Source: a virus. Taken from it: 45,475 nucleotides of DNA. Of the stretch, positions 1 to 8,611 are shown in pieces (the stretch's first letter is position 1; each line of letters opens with the position of its first letter). The stretch covers positions 1 through 45,475 of IMG/VR virus record IMGVR_UViG_3300046167_000168; one strand, 5' to 3'. The translations under genes and the position numbers were made by a program. The notes below the pieces were generated by a model. That model saw only the letters and a list, made by a program, of their open reading frames with translations. It did not search any database and was not told the DNA's origin.

Positions 1-1
1 T

Positions 2-193
2 GTAAAAAATGGCAAGTTAGTAGTAGGCAAAAACGCATTACTCGAAATAAAGCAAAATCCTGAGTTACACATTACTGATTATTTAGACAACAAAAATCTT
101 TATGATAGCTTACTAGGAGTAGGTACGAATGAATCAACTGAGGTTGAAAGCACTGTTAGCGTCTCTGATCGTTTCCGCACCAGCGTACAGTAA
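2..193 (+). CDS. C-terminal end of an unidentified upstream gene (partial)
   Basis: Frame 2 is open from the first base of the window to a TAA at 191-193, giving the last 63 residues of a protein whose start lies outside. The peptide begins VKNGKLVVGKNALLEIKQ and ends DRFRTSVQ; it is soluble and charged, with no motif I recognise. It overlaps the start of the next gene (129) by 65 bases. It is probably real because the next gene's ribosome binding site (AGGAG, 115-119) lies inside it and the neighbours are also tightly overlapped. It could be the end of a tail-fibre-related or chaperone gene, but nothing in the visible part shows this. Confidence 0.45.
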   Translation, partial: VKNGKLVVGKNALLEIKQNPELHITDYLDNKNLYDSLLGVGTNESTEVESTVSVSDRFRTSVQ

Positions 194-971
194 CGAAATA
201 GATACTCTAGTTAATGCAAGTCAATCCATACGAGACAGTTTTAAGTATGGCATTCAAGCTGTTGGTGGTATGCAGTCGTATGCGTCTCAAGGAAAAATAG
301 CTCCTACGGGAACAGTGCAGGGCGGTAAGATTAGTTACGATCAATCTGACGCATATAATCAGGCTCTTGCTGCTGTTCAAAACACAGTCTATACATACAA
401 TCCCGGCGCTCAAGAATACTTCGACAATCAAGCCGACCAAGCCATGAGCGAAGTAAACACAGCAGTAGATACGTTTGTTGAAGCTAGTCAAGCTGTAATA
501 GAAGTAGTTGTTGTAAATCAAATGGCTGAAGATGCTCAGAATGCTGGTGATGAGCGTGGTGCTATGGCCCTTCAAGAGTATATAGAAGCCAACGATGTTG
601 TTTTAGCAGACGCAGAAGTAGATTTCTACAACGAGTCTTTAGAAAATGTTGAGTCAGCCGCACAGGTTGCAGCCGCTTATTTCGCTGTAGCCAACGACGA
701 AGACTTAATAGCTTCAGCAGATGATATGGCCTATGACATTCGTGTCACATATCAAGAAGCTGCTTCATCGTTTTTTGATGTTGCTACACAGGCTGTATGG
801 GTTTCGTTTGATGGAGGCACAACAATACAAGGTTTATCACTTCAAGGATATTTTATAACTGTTGAGTCTGTTCTTATTGAAGGTGAACAAACAGACTTCT
901 TTAAAAGTTCCCCTGAAGGTGCTTGCTGGTTCGCTATAGATTATGAGGCATGTCTTAATGGCCCTGTCTGA
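129..971 (+). CDS. Secreted or virion-associated protein, unknown function
   Basis: A 280-residue protein. The start at 129 is fixed by AGGAG at 115-119. The N-terminus (two basic residues, then LKALLASLIVSAPAYS) looks like a cleavable signal peptide with a plausible cut after residue 21. The rest is mostly alanine-rich helix (about 100-210), then a more beta-like C-terminal part with two cysteines ten residues apart (ACWFAIDYEAC) that could form a disulfide, consistent with export. It precedes the membrane and lysis cluster, so it may act in the periplasm or on the virion surface; no catalytic motif is visible and I do not assign a function. Confidence 0.75.
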   Translation: MNQLRLKALLASLIVSAPAYSNEIDTLVNASQSIRDSFKYGIQAVGGMQSYASQGKIAPTGTVQGGKISYDQSDAYNQALAAVQNTVYTYNPGAQEYFDNQADQAMSEVNTAVDTFVEASQAVIEVVVVNQMAEDAQNAGDERGAMALQEYIEANDVVLADAEVDFYNESLENVESAAQVAAAYFAVANDEDLIASADDMAYDIRVTYQEAASSFFDVATQAVWVSFDGGTTIQGLSLQGYFITVESVLIEGEQTDFFKSSPEGACWFAIDYEACLNGPV

Positions 972-1488
972 GTTAGAACTAAACATTGGCGGTCAGTCGT
1001 TTAAGGGCGTTTATGTTGCAGTAGTTGTTTCTTTTGCATCAACTATTGCTGGAGGTATTTGGACAGCCAGTGAGTTCTTTAGTCGCTTAGACGCTCAGGA
1101 AGCCGCTGTAGCTGAAGCTGGAGTTACCGCTACTACCCTAGAGGCTAGGTTTGAAGATTTGCGTGAGAGTCAATCTACAGCCTTACAAGGCTACGAAGTC
1201 ATTATATCTAACATGCAACAAAGTCTTGAGGACAATGACGTAGCAAGTCTACAAGGAAAGCTGGCTGAACTAGGTACAAACCTTGAAGCCATTATGAAAG
1301 CACAACAGGACTTACTAGACTTACGAGATCGTGTAGCTTCTGTAGAAAAAAGTAATTCAGAATCTGTACTTAAAGTAGAAAACAGAGTTGAGTCGCTAAA
1401 GGACACAAGTGAGCGTCTAAAGCGTATACAAAAAGAAATAGATGATCTATGGCTTGGCCTAGATTCTTTAGCGAACCCACTAGGATAA
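958..1488 (+). CDS. Single-pass membrane protein with long coiled coil (spanin-like candidate)
   Basis: 176 residues. I place the start at the ATG at 958 (MALSELELNIGG) because GAGG lies about nine bases upstream, whereas the in-frame ATG at 943 has no ribosome binding site. A hydrophobic segment (about residues 18-38, VYVAVVVSFASTIAGGIWTA) is followed by roughly 130 residues of charged heptad-like helix. One N-terminal membrane anchor plus a long periplasmic coiled coil is the topology of inner-membrane spanins, and the next two genes look like holin-type proteins. There is no partner outer-membrane lipoprotein and no family match that I recognise, so the lysis role is inferred from topology and neighbours. 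It overlaps the previous gene by 14 bases. Confidence 0.7.
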   Translation: MALSELELNIGGQSFKGVYVAVVVSFASTIAGGIWTASEFFSRLDAQEAAVAEAGVTATTLEARFEDLRESQSTALQGYEVIISNMQQSLEDNDVASLQGKLAELGTNLEAIMKAQQDLLDLRDRVASVEKSNSESVLKVENRVESLKDTSERLKRIQKEIDDLWLGLDSLANPLG

Positions 1489-1492
1489 AAAG

Positions 1493-1678
1493 ATGTCGAA
1501 GACTGAGGAACTATTAGCACGTATTGAAGGCCATGAAAAAGAATGTGCTGTTCGTTATGAAATGATTCAACGACAGTTAGATTCTGGAGTTAAAAGATTC
1601 GATAAGCTAGAAAGAATGGTCATGTCTATTTATCCATTTATTATAGCAAGCATTGTATTTGCGGAGTATTTTCGATGA
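1493..1678 (+). CDS. XhlA-like small membrane protein (holin-associated)
   Basis: 61 residues: a charged amphipathic helix (about residues 1-42) followed by one C-terminal membrane segment (MSIYPFIIASIVFAEYF). This arrangement is like the haemolysin XhlA family, small membrane proteins that associate with holins. AGGA lies about eight bases before the ATG, inside the end of the preceding gene. Its stop overlaps the next start as ATGA (1675-1678), so the two are probably translationally coupled, which fits a lysis pair. The function is inferred from topology and linkage. Confidence 0.65.
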   Translation: MSKTEELLARIEGHEKECAVRYEMIQRQLDSGVKRFDKLERMVMSIYPFIIASIVFAEYFR

Positions 1679-2151
1679 AGTTTGATGTTATTAAAGGAAT
1701 ATTAGGAGAAATAGCCCCTACGATTGGAACAGCCCTTGGTGGTCCTGTTGGGGGTGCGGCAGCAAGCATGTTAGCTGATGTGTTGGGTTGTGATCCTACG
1801 CCACAAAAAATTGAAAAGGCTCTTGCACAAGCTACGCCAGAACAGTTGGCAGAAATTAAAAAAGCAGAATTAGACTTTGAAGTTCGCATGAAAGAACTAG
1901 AAGTAGACGTGTTTGCCTTAGAGACAAAAGACACGCAACACGCTAGAGAGTCATTTAAAGAAGATTGGACTGCGCGAGCTATTGCGCTTATTTCTGTTAC
2001 GCTTTTTGGTGGATACATTCTTTTAGTAACAGTACAACCGCCAGATGCGAATGACGACGGTATTGTAAATCTTGTATTAGGCTACCTTGGAGGCATCGTG
2101 TCTTCTGTAGTTAGCTTTTACTTTGGCGCTAGTAAGTCAGGGTCTAAGTAA
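1675..2151 (+). CDS. 3TM-type holin
   Basis: 158 residues. A glycine- and alanine-rich N-terminal hydrophobic stretch (about 7-38, IAPTIGTALGGPVGGAAASM) is followed by a charged helix (about 45-95, including MKELEVDVFALETKDTQHAR) and two C-terminal membrane spans (about 100-118 and 129-150). This order matches the phage holin family with three membrane segments and a central charged helix. The role would be to permeabilise the inner membrane at a timed moment so that lysozyme reaches the wall. It is coupled by ATGA overlap to the XhlA-like gene. The lysozyme is about 12 kb away, so the lysis genes are not one cassette. Confidence 0.78.
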   Translation: MKFDVIKGILGEIAPTIGTALGGPVGGAAASMLADVLGCDPTPQKIEKALAQATPEQLAEIKKAELDFEVRMKELEVDVFALETKDTQHARESFKEDWTARAIALISVTLFGGYILLVTVQPPDANDDGIVNLVLGYLGGIVSSVVSFYFGASKSGSK

Positions 2152-2176
2152 AAGACCTATAAGGGAGAAGTAAGAA

Positions 2177-5100
2177 ATGTCGAAGAAAAGACAGACACGA
2201 AATTCTAAAAAGTTTAAAAAGGCTGCTGCGTCTCAGAGAGCTAGAGCGCCTATGCAAAAAGGCGGTCGAATGTTTGCTGGTGGCACATCAGGTTTTGATG
2301 AGCGCACAGGAACTATAAAACAAGCGCCAACTAAACAAGCGCCTATTACTAATCGAACAGGTGGTATTACACCTTCACAACCTCCCGGCAAGCGAGATCC
2401 TTCAGAAGGAACGCCTCGTCCTGCGCCAGTATCTACTGGAGTATCAACACGTCCAGATAATACAAGTGGTCAGTTGCCAGAGTTTACAGGGACTGTTCCA
2501 AACACAACGGCGACTGGTCGTGTTTTTCAGCCTACTACAACTACAAGAGTTCCTGTTGGTGATGATGCAGGTCAGCTTCCTCCTAGTGATGATGATGGAC
2601 AGGCTAAAGGACAAACACAAGCAGGGACTACTACAACAGACCAGAATACTTTTTCAGATTATCCTAATTTTGAAGATTTTAGTCAGGGTGTACAAGATCC
2701 AGCCTATATACAGGCTGTTCGAGATTGGAATGATGCCAATCCAGATGCTTTTCGAAATATTGGAAATATTCCAAACACAGACACAAATGGCGACGGTATT
2801 TCTGATACTTATGTTGCCAGCAACAACTTTGGTTTTGGAGGCACAGGCTCAGGTTCATCACAAGCTCCAATAGATCTTGAAATTAATCTTCCTGATCGTC
2901 CAGACCTTCCGCAAATGACGCCTGAAGATGTAGCCTATGGTCCAGACTCTGTAGCCTATCAAATGGCTGATACAGGCGATGCAAAAGTTACAAGGGCCGC
3001 AGCAACAAAGGCTACAGCAAAGCCAGACGGAGTAGCTGCACAAGCAGATGATCCTCGTGAAGTTGTTGGTTCTGGATATGACGCAGCAGTTGCAGATGGC
3101 GTTATGCCCGGAATAGGAATAGGTGGACAACTAAGCGAAGGCGCTATTGCACAATTTGAAGCAGGTGAGATTACTAAACCAGCTGTAGCGGCTGAAAGAG
3201 ATCCTCTTCAAGAAGCAGAAGCTAGGGCTGTTGCGGCTCAAAGGCCTGAAGCTCGTGATTATGCTGAAGCTGCTACAACCGATGAAAGATTTGAAGTAGC
3301 ACCTGTCGAAGGTCCAGCAGTAACTACGCGAGAAGGAAATGTAATTTCTGAAGATGAGCTAGGTGCTTTAAGACAAATAGCTCAAGGACGTGGAGTGCCT
3401 CTTGAAGATCTTCCAGAGTATAAGCTTGCACAACAAAGAGTAGCACAACAAGGTGAAGCAGCTACTGGTGAATATCGCTCACGTCTTGGACCAGCACCAC
3501 AAGAAGAAGCAGCAAGAGCAGAGTTCTTTGGTATAGATGAAACACCACAAGCCCGTCAGCAACGCATTGAACAGTTTGACTCGTTTAGTCCTGCAAAGCG
3601 TGAAGCATATACAGCTTTGGGTGTTGATGCTCCTGAAGCCGCACAAATGGAAGATGTTCGGCAAGCTGCTGCTGCAAGTCGTGAAGCTATTACGGCTGAT
3701 ACGCCTTCTGACGTTATTGCTCAACAAACAGATCTCGATCAGCTTGGCACATATCAAATGGTGGCAAGGCGTACAGCACAGGTTGCTGAAGCCGCTGAAG
3801 GCATTGCTGCTCAACTAGGTGGTCAGCCTGCAGTAGATCTTGAAGGTCGTCAAGCAATTCTTGGTGAGGCTCCTGCAGGTGATGCGGCTCAGATTGGTGG
3901 TATTCCAACTGCACAGGCCGCACAGATGCAAGCTGTTACAGGCCAAGAAAGACGTATGGCTGCAGCAGACATGGCAGCTGTTGTTGTTGAAATGCCTCCA
4001 GAAGTTACGGCTGCAATCTCAGAAGACCCTGCAACTGTTGAAGCACAACTTGATACTGGTGAAGACCCTCAAGTTGTAGCGGCTGTTGCAGCACTACCAG
4101 AAGAAGCACTTGTATCTACACAGATGGAAGGTCTTCTTGCTGGCATGGAAGACGGTGAAGTCCCAATGTGGGCACGACCAGCTGTAGATGCTATCAACGC
4201 TCAAATGGCTTCAAGAGGCCTTAGCACGTCTACTGTAGGACGAGATGCGTTGTTTAATGCAATCATACAGAGTGCGCTTCCAATGGCTCAGAGCAATGCT
4301 CAAGCCCTTCAGCAACGTGCTACACAGAACCTTAGTAATCAACAGCAAGCAAACATAGAGCAGTCTAAGCAAATTGCTAGTGTTCGTATGCAAAACCTTG
4401 CTAACCGTCAAACTGCTGCATCTCAAACAGCACAAATGGCACAACAAATTAAAGTGCAACAGGGCGAGTTCCGTCAGCAAGCACAAATACTGACAGCACA
4501 ACAAGAACAACAGTCTCGCATGGCTGATGTGCAGTTCCAACAACAGAGGGCACAACAAGAGTCTGCACAGCGTCAGCAGGCGGCTGTACAAAACTTGTCG
4601 GCTTCTCAGCAAATGGAGCTTGCAAACCTACAGGCCATTAACGCTTCTTCTGCTCAAAACCTTAGCGCAGAACAACAAACACGTCTTGCGTCTTATCAGG
4701 CACAAGTCAACCGTACTGTGCGTCAGGCTGAACTACAGCAGGACATGGAAAAAGCAAACCTTAGTACATCTCTTCAGGTTGAACTGAAGAACCTGTCTGA
4801 GCAAAATTTATCTGCTCGTGATACTATGACAGCTGAGAATCAAGAGCGTCTAACTAACTTACAGACTCTTGTAGATTTTAAAAAGACTAACGCACAGTTA
4901 GCACAGCAAATGGATTTAGCGAACTTATCTAATGATCAACAGGTTCGTCTTGCTAATCTTGCTGAAAAATCTGCTACAGACTCTGCAAACTTTACAGAAG
5001 CCAATCGTTTTGAGTTGACTAGACTTCAAACTAGTGCACAAGTATTGTCACAAAATACTCAGCTTCGTCAACAAGCAGAGCTTGCTAATCTTAGTACAGA

Positions 5101-6835
5101 AGAAAAAATTACCCTTGCAAACTTAACTGCACAGAACCAAGCATCAGCTGATAATCTTAACGCAGAACAGCAGGTTGAGTTAGCTAACTTAAATGCCCGA
5201 CTTCAAGAAGCTAGTCAAAATGCTCAAATGCGTCAGCAGATTATTACACAAGACTTTAGTCAAAGTCAACAAACTGAGCTTGCAAACCTTGAGGCGTTAA
5301 ATCGTGCAGGTTCTGAAAATCTTAATGCTGAACAGCAGGCAAAGTTAACAGAATACAATGCACAAGTCAACAGAAAAATACGTCAAGCAGAACTAAACCA
5401 ACAAACTGAAGGTGCAAATCTTGATGCTCGACTTAAGGTAGAGTTGTCAGAGCTTACAGAGCGTAATGCAACTTCTCGTGCAAACATGTCGGCTGAACAA
5501 CAGACACGTCTTGCAAATCTTAATGTTCTTGTTGACTTCCGAAAAACTGATGCACAGTTTGCTCAACAAATGGACATGGCAAACCTTGCTAATGAACAGC
5601 AGATGGAACTTGCAAACCTTCAGGAAAGAGCTTCAGCAGATGCTGCAAACTTTACTGAAGCTAACAGATTCCGTATGCAAGAGTTGAACAACTATGTTCA
5701 AACTATGTCACAAAACGAGCAGTTAGCACAACAAGCAGATCTTGCAAACCTTAGCATGGAAGAAAAGATTTCTCTTGCTAATCTTGATTCTAAGAATCGT
5801 GCAGACTCTGAGTCTATGTCGGCAGAAAACGTTGCAGAGCTTCAGCAGTATGAAAAGAAAATGCAAGCGGCTCAGGTTAATGCACAGCTTGCACAGCAGA
5901 TGGGCCTTGCAAATCTTAGCAATCAACAACAAGCTTCAATGTTTAATGCACAGATTGATGCTAATCTCGACATGGCTCAGTTTGATGCTAATCAGCAGGC
6001 TGCAATGGCTAACAGTCAGTTTATGCAATCAATGACTATGAAGGACTTTGATGCTCGTCAACAGTCTATTATGCAAAACGCAACAGCTATGGCCTCTATG
6101 GACATGGCAAACCTTGATGCTCAGACACGTTTGGCGGCTCAGAATGCTCAATCATTCCTTCAAATGGACATGGCTAATCTTAGCAACTCTCAACAAATGG
6201 CTGTGTTGAACCAACAACAAGCCCAACAAACTATGTTGTCAAATCAAGCTGCTGAAAATGCATCACGACAGTTTAATGCTGCTAATGAGCAACAAGCTAA
6301 TCAGTTTATGGCAAGTTTGTCATCTCAAACAGAACAGTTTAATGCTGCTCAATCAAATGCGATGAGTCAGTTTAACATCTCTGAACAGAATCGTATATCG
6401 GCTCAAAATGCTCAGAATGCTACACAAGTATCTCTTGCTAATGCACAAATGGCAACAGATATTTCAAAGTTTAATGAGACTATGGATCAACAGCGTGAGC
6501 AGTTTAATGTTTCAAATCAACAAGCAATCGAACAAGCCGATATTGCGTGGCGTCGTCAATCAAATACAATCAATACTGCGGCTCGTAATGCAGCTAATCA
6601 GCAGAATGTTATGAATGCTTTTAATCTTGAAATGTCAGAGCTTCAGTTCCTTTGGCAGGAAGCTCGTGATAATGCAGCATACACACGACAGGCCTACGAA
6701 AACGATCAGACTCGTAGGACTCAGTTGTATGCAACAGCCATTGGTAACGAGGCGGCTGCTAGTGGTGAAAAGAATTCAACGACAATCTCTGCAGTTGTTG
6801 GCGCAGTAGATAGAATATTAGGTCTTGGAGGTTAA
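2177..6835 (+). CDS. Giant hendecad-repeat virion protein
   Basis: 1552 residues. The ribosome binding site is GGGAG in aagggagaagtaagaaatg. The N-terminus is basic (MSKKRQTRNSKKFKKAA), then about 200 residues are proline/threonine-rich and disordered. Residues about 240-650 are alanine-rich helix, and residues about 650-700 hold a more conserved block (ARPAVDAINAQMASRGLSTS). From residue 705 to 1463 the protein is 69 consecutive 11-residue units with consensus like LANLSxEQQxE, with no break in register. The last ~90 residues resemble the repeats but decay. Eleven-residue repeats favour long right-handed or straight helical bundles, so this is likely a rod or internal fibre in the virion or ejection apparatus. 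It is followed three bases later by a membrane-active-looking protein. No enzyme motif is visible. Confidence 0.85.
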   Translation: MSKKRQTRNSKKFKKAAASQRARAPMQKGGRMFAGGTSGFDERTGTIKQAPTKQAPITNRTGGITPSQPPGKRDPSEGTPRPAPVSTGVSTRPDNTSGQLPEFTGTVPNTTATGRVFQPTTTTRVPVGDDAGQLPPSDDDGQAKGQTQAGTTTTDQNTFSDYPNFEDFSQGVQDPAYIQAVRDWNDANPDAFRNIGNIPNTDTNGDGISDTYVASNNFGFGGTGSGSSQAPIDLEINLPDRPDLPQMTPEDVAYGPDSVAYQMADTGDAKVTRAAATKATAKPDGVAAQADDPREVVGSGYDAAVADGVMPGIGIGGQLSEGAIAQFEAGEITKPAVAAERDPLQEAEARAVAAQRPEARDYAEAATTDERFEVAPVEGPAVTTREGNVISEDELGALRQIAQGRGVPLEDLPEYKLAQQRVAQQGEAATGEYRSRLGPAPQEEAARAEFFGIDETPQARQQRIEQFDSFSPAKREAYTALGVDAPEAAQMEDVRQAAAASREAITADTPSDVIAQQTDLDQLGTYQMVARRTAQVAEAAEGIAAQLGGQPAVDLEGRQAILGEAPAGDAAQIGGIPTAQAAQMQAVTGQERRMAAADMAAVVVEMPPEVTAAISEDPATVEAQLDTGEDPQVVAAVAALPEEALVSTQMEGLLAGMEDGEVPMWARPAVDAINAQMASRGLSTSTVGRDALFNAIIQSALPMAQSNAQALQQRATQNLSNQQQANIEQSKQIASVRMQNLANRQTAASQTAQMAQQIKVQQGEFRQQAQILTAQQEQQSRMADVQFQQQRAQQESAQRQQAAVQNLSASQQMELANLQAINASSAQNLSAEQQTRLASYQAQVNRTVRQAELQQDMEKANLSTSLQVELKNLSEQNLSARDTMTAENQERLTNLQTLVDFKKTNAQLAQQMDLANLSNDQQVRLANLAEKSATDSANFTEANRFELTRLQTSAQVLSQNTQLRQQAELANLSTEEKITLANLTAQNQASADNLNAEQQVELANLNARLQEASQNAQMRQQIITQDFSQSQQTELANLEALNRAGSENLNAEQQAKLTEYNAQVNRKIRQAELNQQTEGANLDARLKVELSELTERNATSRANMSAEQQTRLANLNVLVDFRKTDAQFAQQMDMANLANEQQMELANLQERASADAANFTEANRFRMQELNNYVQTMSQNEQLAQQADLANLSMEEKISLANLDSKNRADSESMSAENVAELQQYEKKMQAAQVNAQLAQQMGLANLSNQQQASMFNAQIDANLDMAQFDANQQAAMANSQFMQSMTMKDFDARQQSIMQNATAMASMDMANLDAQTRLAAQNAQSFLQMDMANLSNSQQMAVLNQQQAQQTMLSNQAAENASRQFNAANEQQANQFMASLSSQTEQFNAAQSNAMSQFNISEQNRISAQNAQNATQVSLANAQMATDISKFNETMDQQREQFNVSNQQAIEQADIAWRRQSNTINTAARNAANQQNVMNAFNLEMSELQFLWQEARDNAAYTRQAYENDQTRRTQLYATAIGNEAAASGEKNSTTISAVVGAVDRILGLGG
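4289..6565 (+). repeat. 69 x 33-bp (11-residue) hendecad repeat
   Basis: Protein residues 705-1463 of the giant virion protein divide exactly into 69 units of 11 residues, from QSNAQALQQRA to QADIAWRRQSN. Position 3 of the unit is most often N, positions 1 and 4 are usually hydrophobic, and Q is common at positions 8-9. Typical units are LANLSNDQQVR, LANLSTEEKIT, MANLANEQQME and QFNVSNQQAIE. I found no insertion or deletion across 2277 bases. Confidence 0.9.
4586..5905 (+). repeat. 660-bp tandem duplication (2 x 20 hendecads)
   Basis: Units 10-29 (4586-5245) and 30-49 (5246-5905) of the hendecad array align one to one at an offset of exactly 660 bases. Paired units include LASYQAQVNRT/LTEYNAQVNRK, VRQAELQQDME/IRQAELNQQTE, LTNLQTLVDFK/LANLNVLVDFR, SANFTEANRFE/AANFTEANRFR and LANLSTEEKIT/LANLSMEEKIS. 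The copies have diverged at the DNA level, so the duplication is old. Confidence 0.85.
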
Positions 6836-6837
6836 TA

Positions 6838-7992
6838 ATGGGATTTATTAAAAAAATTGGTAAAGGAATTAAAAGCGCCTTTAAAAAAATTGGTAAAGGA
6901 ATTAAGAGTGCTTTTAAATCTGTTGGTAAGTTCATGGATAAGATTGGCATTCTTGGTCAAATAGGCTTGTCTCTTTTGCTACCGGGAATAGGGTCAATGT
7001 TAAGTGGAGCTTGGGGAAGTTTAGTAGGAGGGTTACAAGCGTATGGAGGAGTAGGCTCTTCTATTGTTAATGGTGCTGGTAATTTTTTAAATGCCGCAAC
7101 TAAAGTTGCTTCAAATATTACAAAGCCTTTTACTACAATTACTGAAGGCGTTAAGAATGTTGTAGGTGAAACACTTAAGGCTGGTGCGAATGCGCTTGGT
7201 TTCGATAAAGCTGCTATATCACTAGGAAAAAAGTTTGGATCACAATATTTACAAGATCTTGGAGCTAATATTAGTAACGCTAATCTTACTTCAATTGGAG
7301 ATGCTTTTGACGAAGGCGTAGAAGGATTTTTGGGATCATTCTCTGGAGGCGGTGTTGACCCAACAGGTGCTTATGAAAAAGCTCGATTAGAGGCTACAAC
7401 TGCAAGTCCTGCTGAAATAGCAAGCATTACGCCTCCTACACCACAGTTTGCTGATCCAGATATTGTCACGCCTGATATGCCTGCAACTGTAGTAAAAACT
7501 GACTCTTTGTTATCTCCTGCCGTAGATGTAACTCCTCCTGTGGTGGGCGATCCTTCTGCGGTAGTTAATCGTCAGCTTATGACAGACGCAGAATTTTTGG
7601 ATATTGCACAGCCAGATTTTACTGATACTACTAAGCGTGGTTTTATTGAAAAAACTTACGACAGAGCAGTCACTGCCGCTACTAAAATGATTCAAGAAGC
7701 TCCTGAGAAAGCTATGGACAAACTAGGCTCAACGATTACTGATATGCCTTCTCAATTTGCTAGAAGGGCAGTAGGGCTTGATCCAGATCCAGTATTCAAC
7801 CAAGTGTCTTACGCTACTGTTGTTCCAACAATCCAAGAGGCTCCAATGGTAGGCTCGCAACCAATGATGGACCCAGTGCAGTACGTAGCTAATAATCAAG
7901 AATCAATGGCTCTACAGCCCTTTGGTCTCAACGCTAACATGTATAACGCGGCAACTTACATGAACACAATGCGTAAGTATGGTTTTGCATAA
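6838..7992 (+). CDS. Virion protein with amphipathic, membrane-active N-terminus
   Basis: 384 residues, starting three bases after the giant repeat protein. The N-terminus carries a perfect tandem repeat of the cationic amphipathic unit KKIGKGIKSAF (residues 5-26), then a hydrophobic glycine-rich stretch (about residues 38-75, GQIGLSLLLPGIGSMLSGAW). This pairing of a cationic helix and a hydrophobic helix is typical of membrane-inserting peptides. The middle is small-residue rich, then proline/valine rich; the C-terminus is helical (MYNAATYMNTMRKYGFA). With its neighbours it is likely an ejection protein that enters or lines the host envelope during DNA delivery. That role is inferred from position and composition, not homology. 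Confidence 0.78.
   Translation: MGFIKKIGKGIKSAFKKIGKGIKSAFKSVGKFMDKIGILGQIGLSLLLPGIGSMLSGAWGSLVGGLQAYGGVGSSIVNGAGNFLNAATKVASNITKPFTTITEGVKNVVGETLKAGANALGFDKAAISLGKKFGSQYLQDLGANISNANLTSIGDAFDEGVEGFLGSFSGGGVDPTGAYEKARLEATTASPAEIASITPPTPQFADPDIVTPDMPATVVKTDSLLSPAVDVTPPVVGDPSAVVNRQLMTDAEFLDIAQPDFTDTTKRGFIEKTYDRAVTAATKMIQEAPEKAMDKLGSTITDMPSQFARRAVGLDPDPVFNQVSYATVVPTIQEAPMVGSQPMMDPVQYVANNQESMALQPFGLNANMYNAATYMNTMRKYGFA
6850..6915 (+). repeat. Two tandem 33-bp repeats (KKIGKGIKSAF)
   Basis: Two adjacent 33-base units (6850-6882, 6883-6915) encode identical 11-residue peptides and differ at only three synonymous positions. They form the cationic amphipathic start of the virion protein. A degenerate third unit (KSVGKFMDKIG) follows. 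Confidence 0.9.
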
Positions 7993-8005
7993 GGAACAAT
8001 AACAC

Positions 8006-8611
8006 ATGAACGAAGAATATAATCAAATGGTTTTAACAGGCGGAAGACCTATTCCGGGTCAAAGTCTAACAAGCGATCCTTCAAATCCAGCGCCGTATGA
8101 AAAACCTCCACAATATACTTCAGTTCATGAGGCGTCAGAAGATATTTTTGAAGGGCTTATCGAAGAGCAGGCGTATCAAGAGATTTTAAATTTGTTGACT
8201 GAGAATGTACCTGTCATGGACATTGTACAGACTCTTTTGTTTACTGGATTTAAAGAAGGCAAATGGAATCCTGATTTGATGCTGATGCTTGTTGAGCCTG
8301 TAGCTTATATGCTGTTGGCTCTTGCTGAACGTGCAGGACTTGATCCAAAGATCTACCAAGGCGAAGAAGACGACGACGCTGAAGAGCGCGTGTTGGGTGT
8401 TGAGTTTAGAAAAGAAAAGATATCTCGAATTAAAAAACTTGCTGAGATTGGTAAAGCACCTTCAAGCGCTATCACACCTGAGATGGTAGAGACAATAGAA
8501 GCATTGCCTGTTACAGAAGTGCCAAGTCTTATGGAGCGTCCTCCAGAGGCACAAGCCCCTACACAAGAAAGCCTAATGGCTCCTCCATCCGTTGAAGAGG
8601 AAGAAGTATAA
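8006..8611 (+). CDS. Virion-associated hypothetical protein
   Basis: 201 residues. AAGGAA precedes the ATG. The N-terminus is proline-rich (GGRPIPGQSLTSDPSNPAP), followed by a helical middle containing a hydrophobic run (about residues 90-105, PDLMLMLVEPVAYMLLALAE) and an acidic, proline-rich tail ending EEEEV. I recognise the N-terminal GQSLTSDPSNPAPYEKPP style from structural regions of other marine phages but know no function. The stop and the next start overlap by one base (TAATG), so it is co-translated with the next virion gene. Confidence 0.75.
   Translation: MNEEYNQMVLTGGRPIPGQSLTSDPSNPAPYEKPPQYTSVHEASEDIFEGLIEEQAYQEILNLLTENVPVMDIVQTLLFTGFKEGKWNPDLMLMLVEPVAYMLLALAERAGLDPKIYQGEEDDDAEERVLGVEFRKEKISRIKKLAEIGKAPSSAITPEMVETIEALPVTEVPSLMERPPEAQAPTQESLMAPPSVEEEEV

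Noticed and set aside
207-575. Minus-strand frames inside 129-2151 (e.g. 207-575, 1191-1520, 1641-2018)
   Set aside because: Shadows of well-supported + strand genes; the minus-strand peptides lack start signals and have unnatural composition.
2361-2873. Several open frames in alternative frames of the 2177-6835 gene
   Set aside because: The Q/A/N-rich repeats (cag/caa/gct codons) keep other frames open; translations are Leu/Ser/Cys-rich without start signals.
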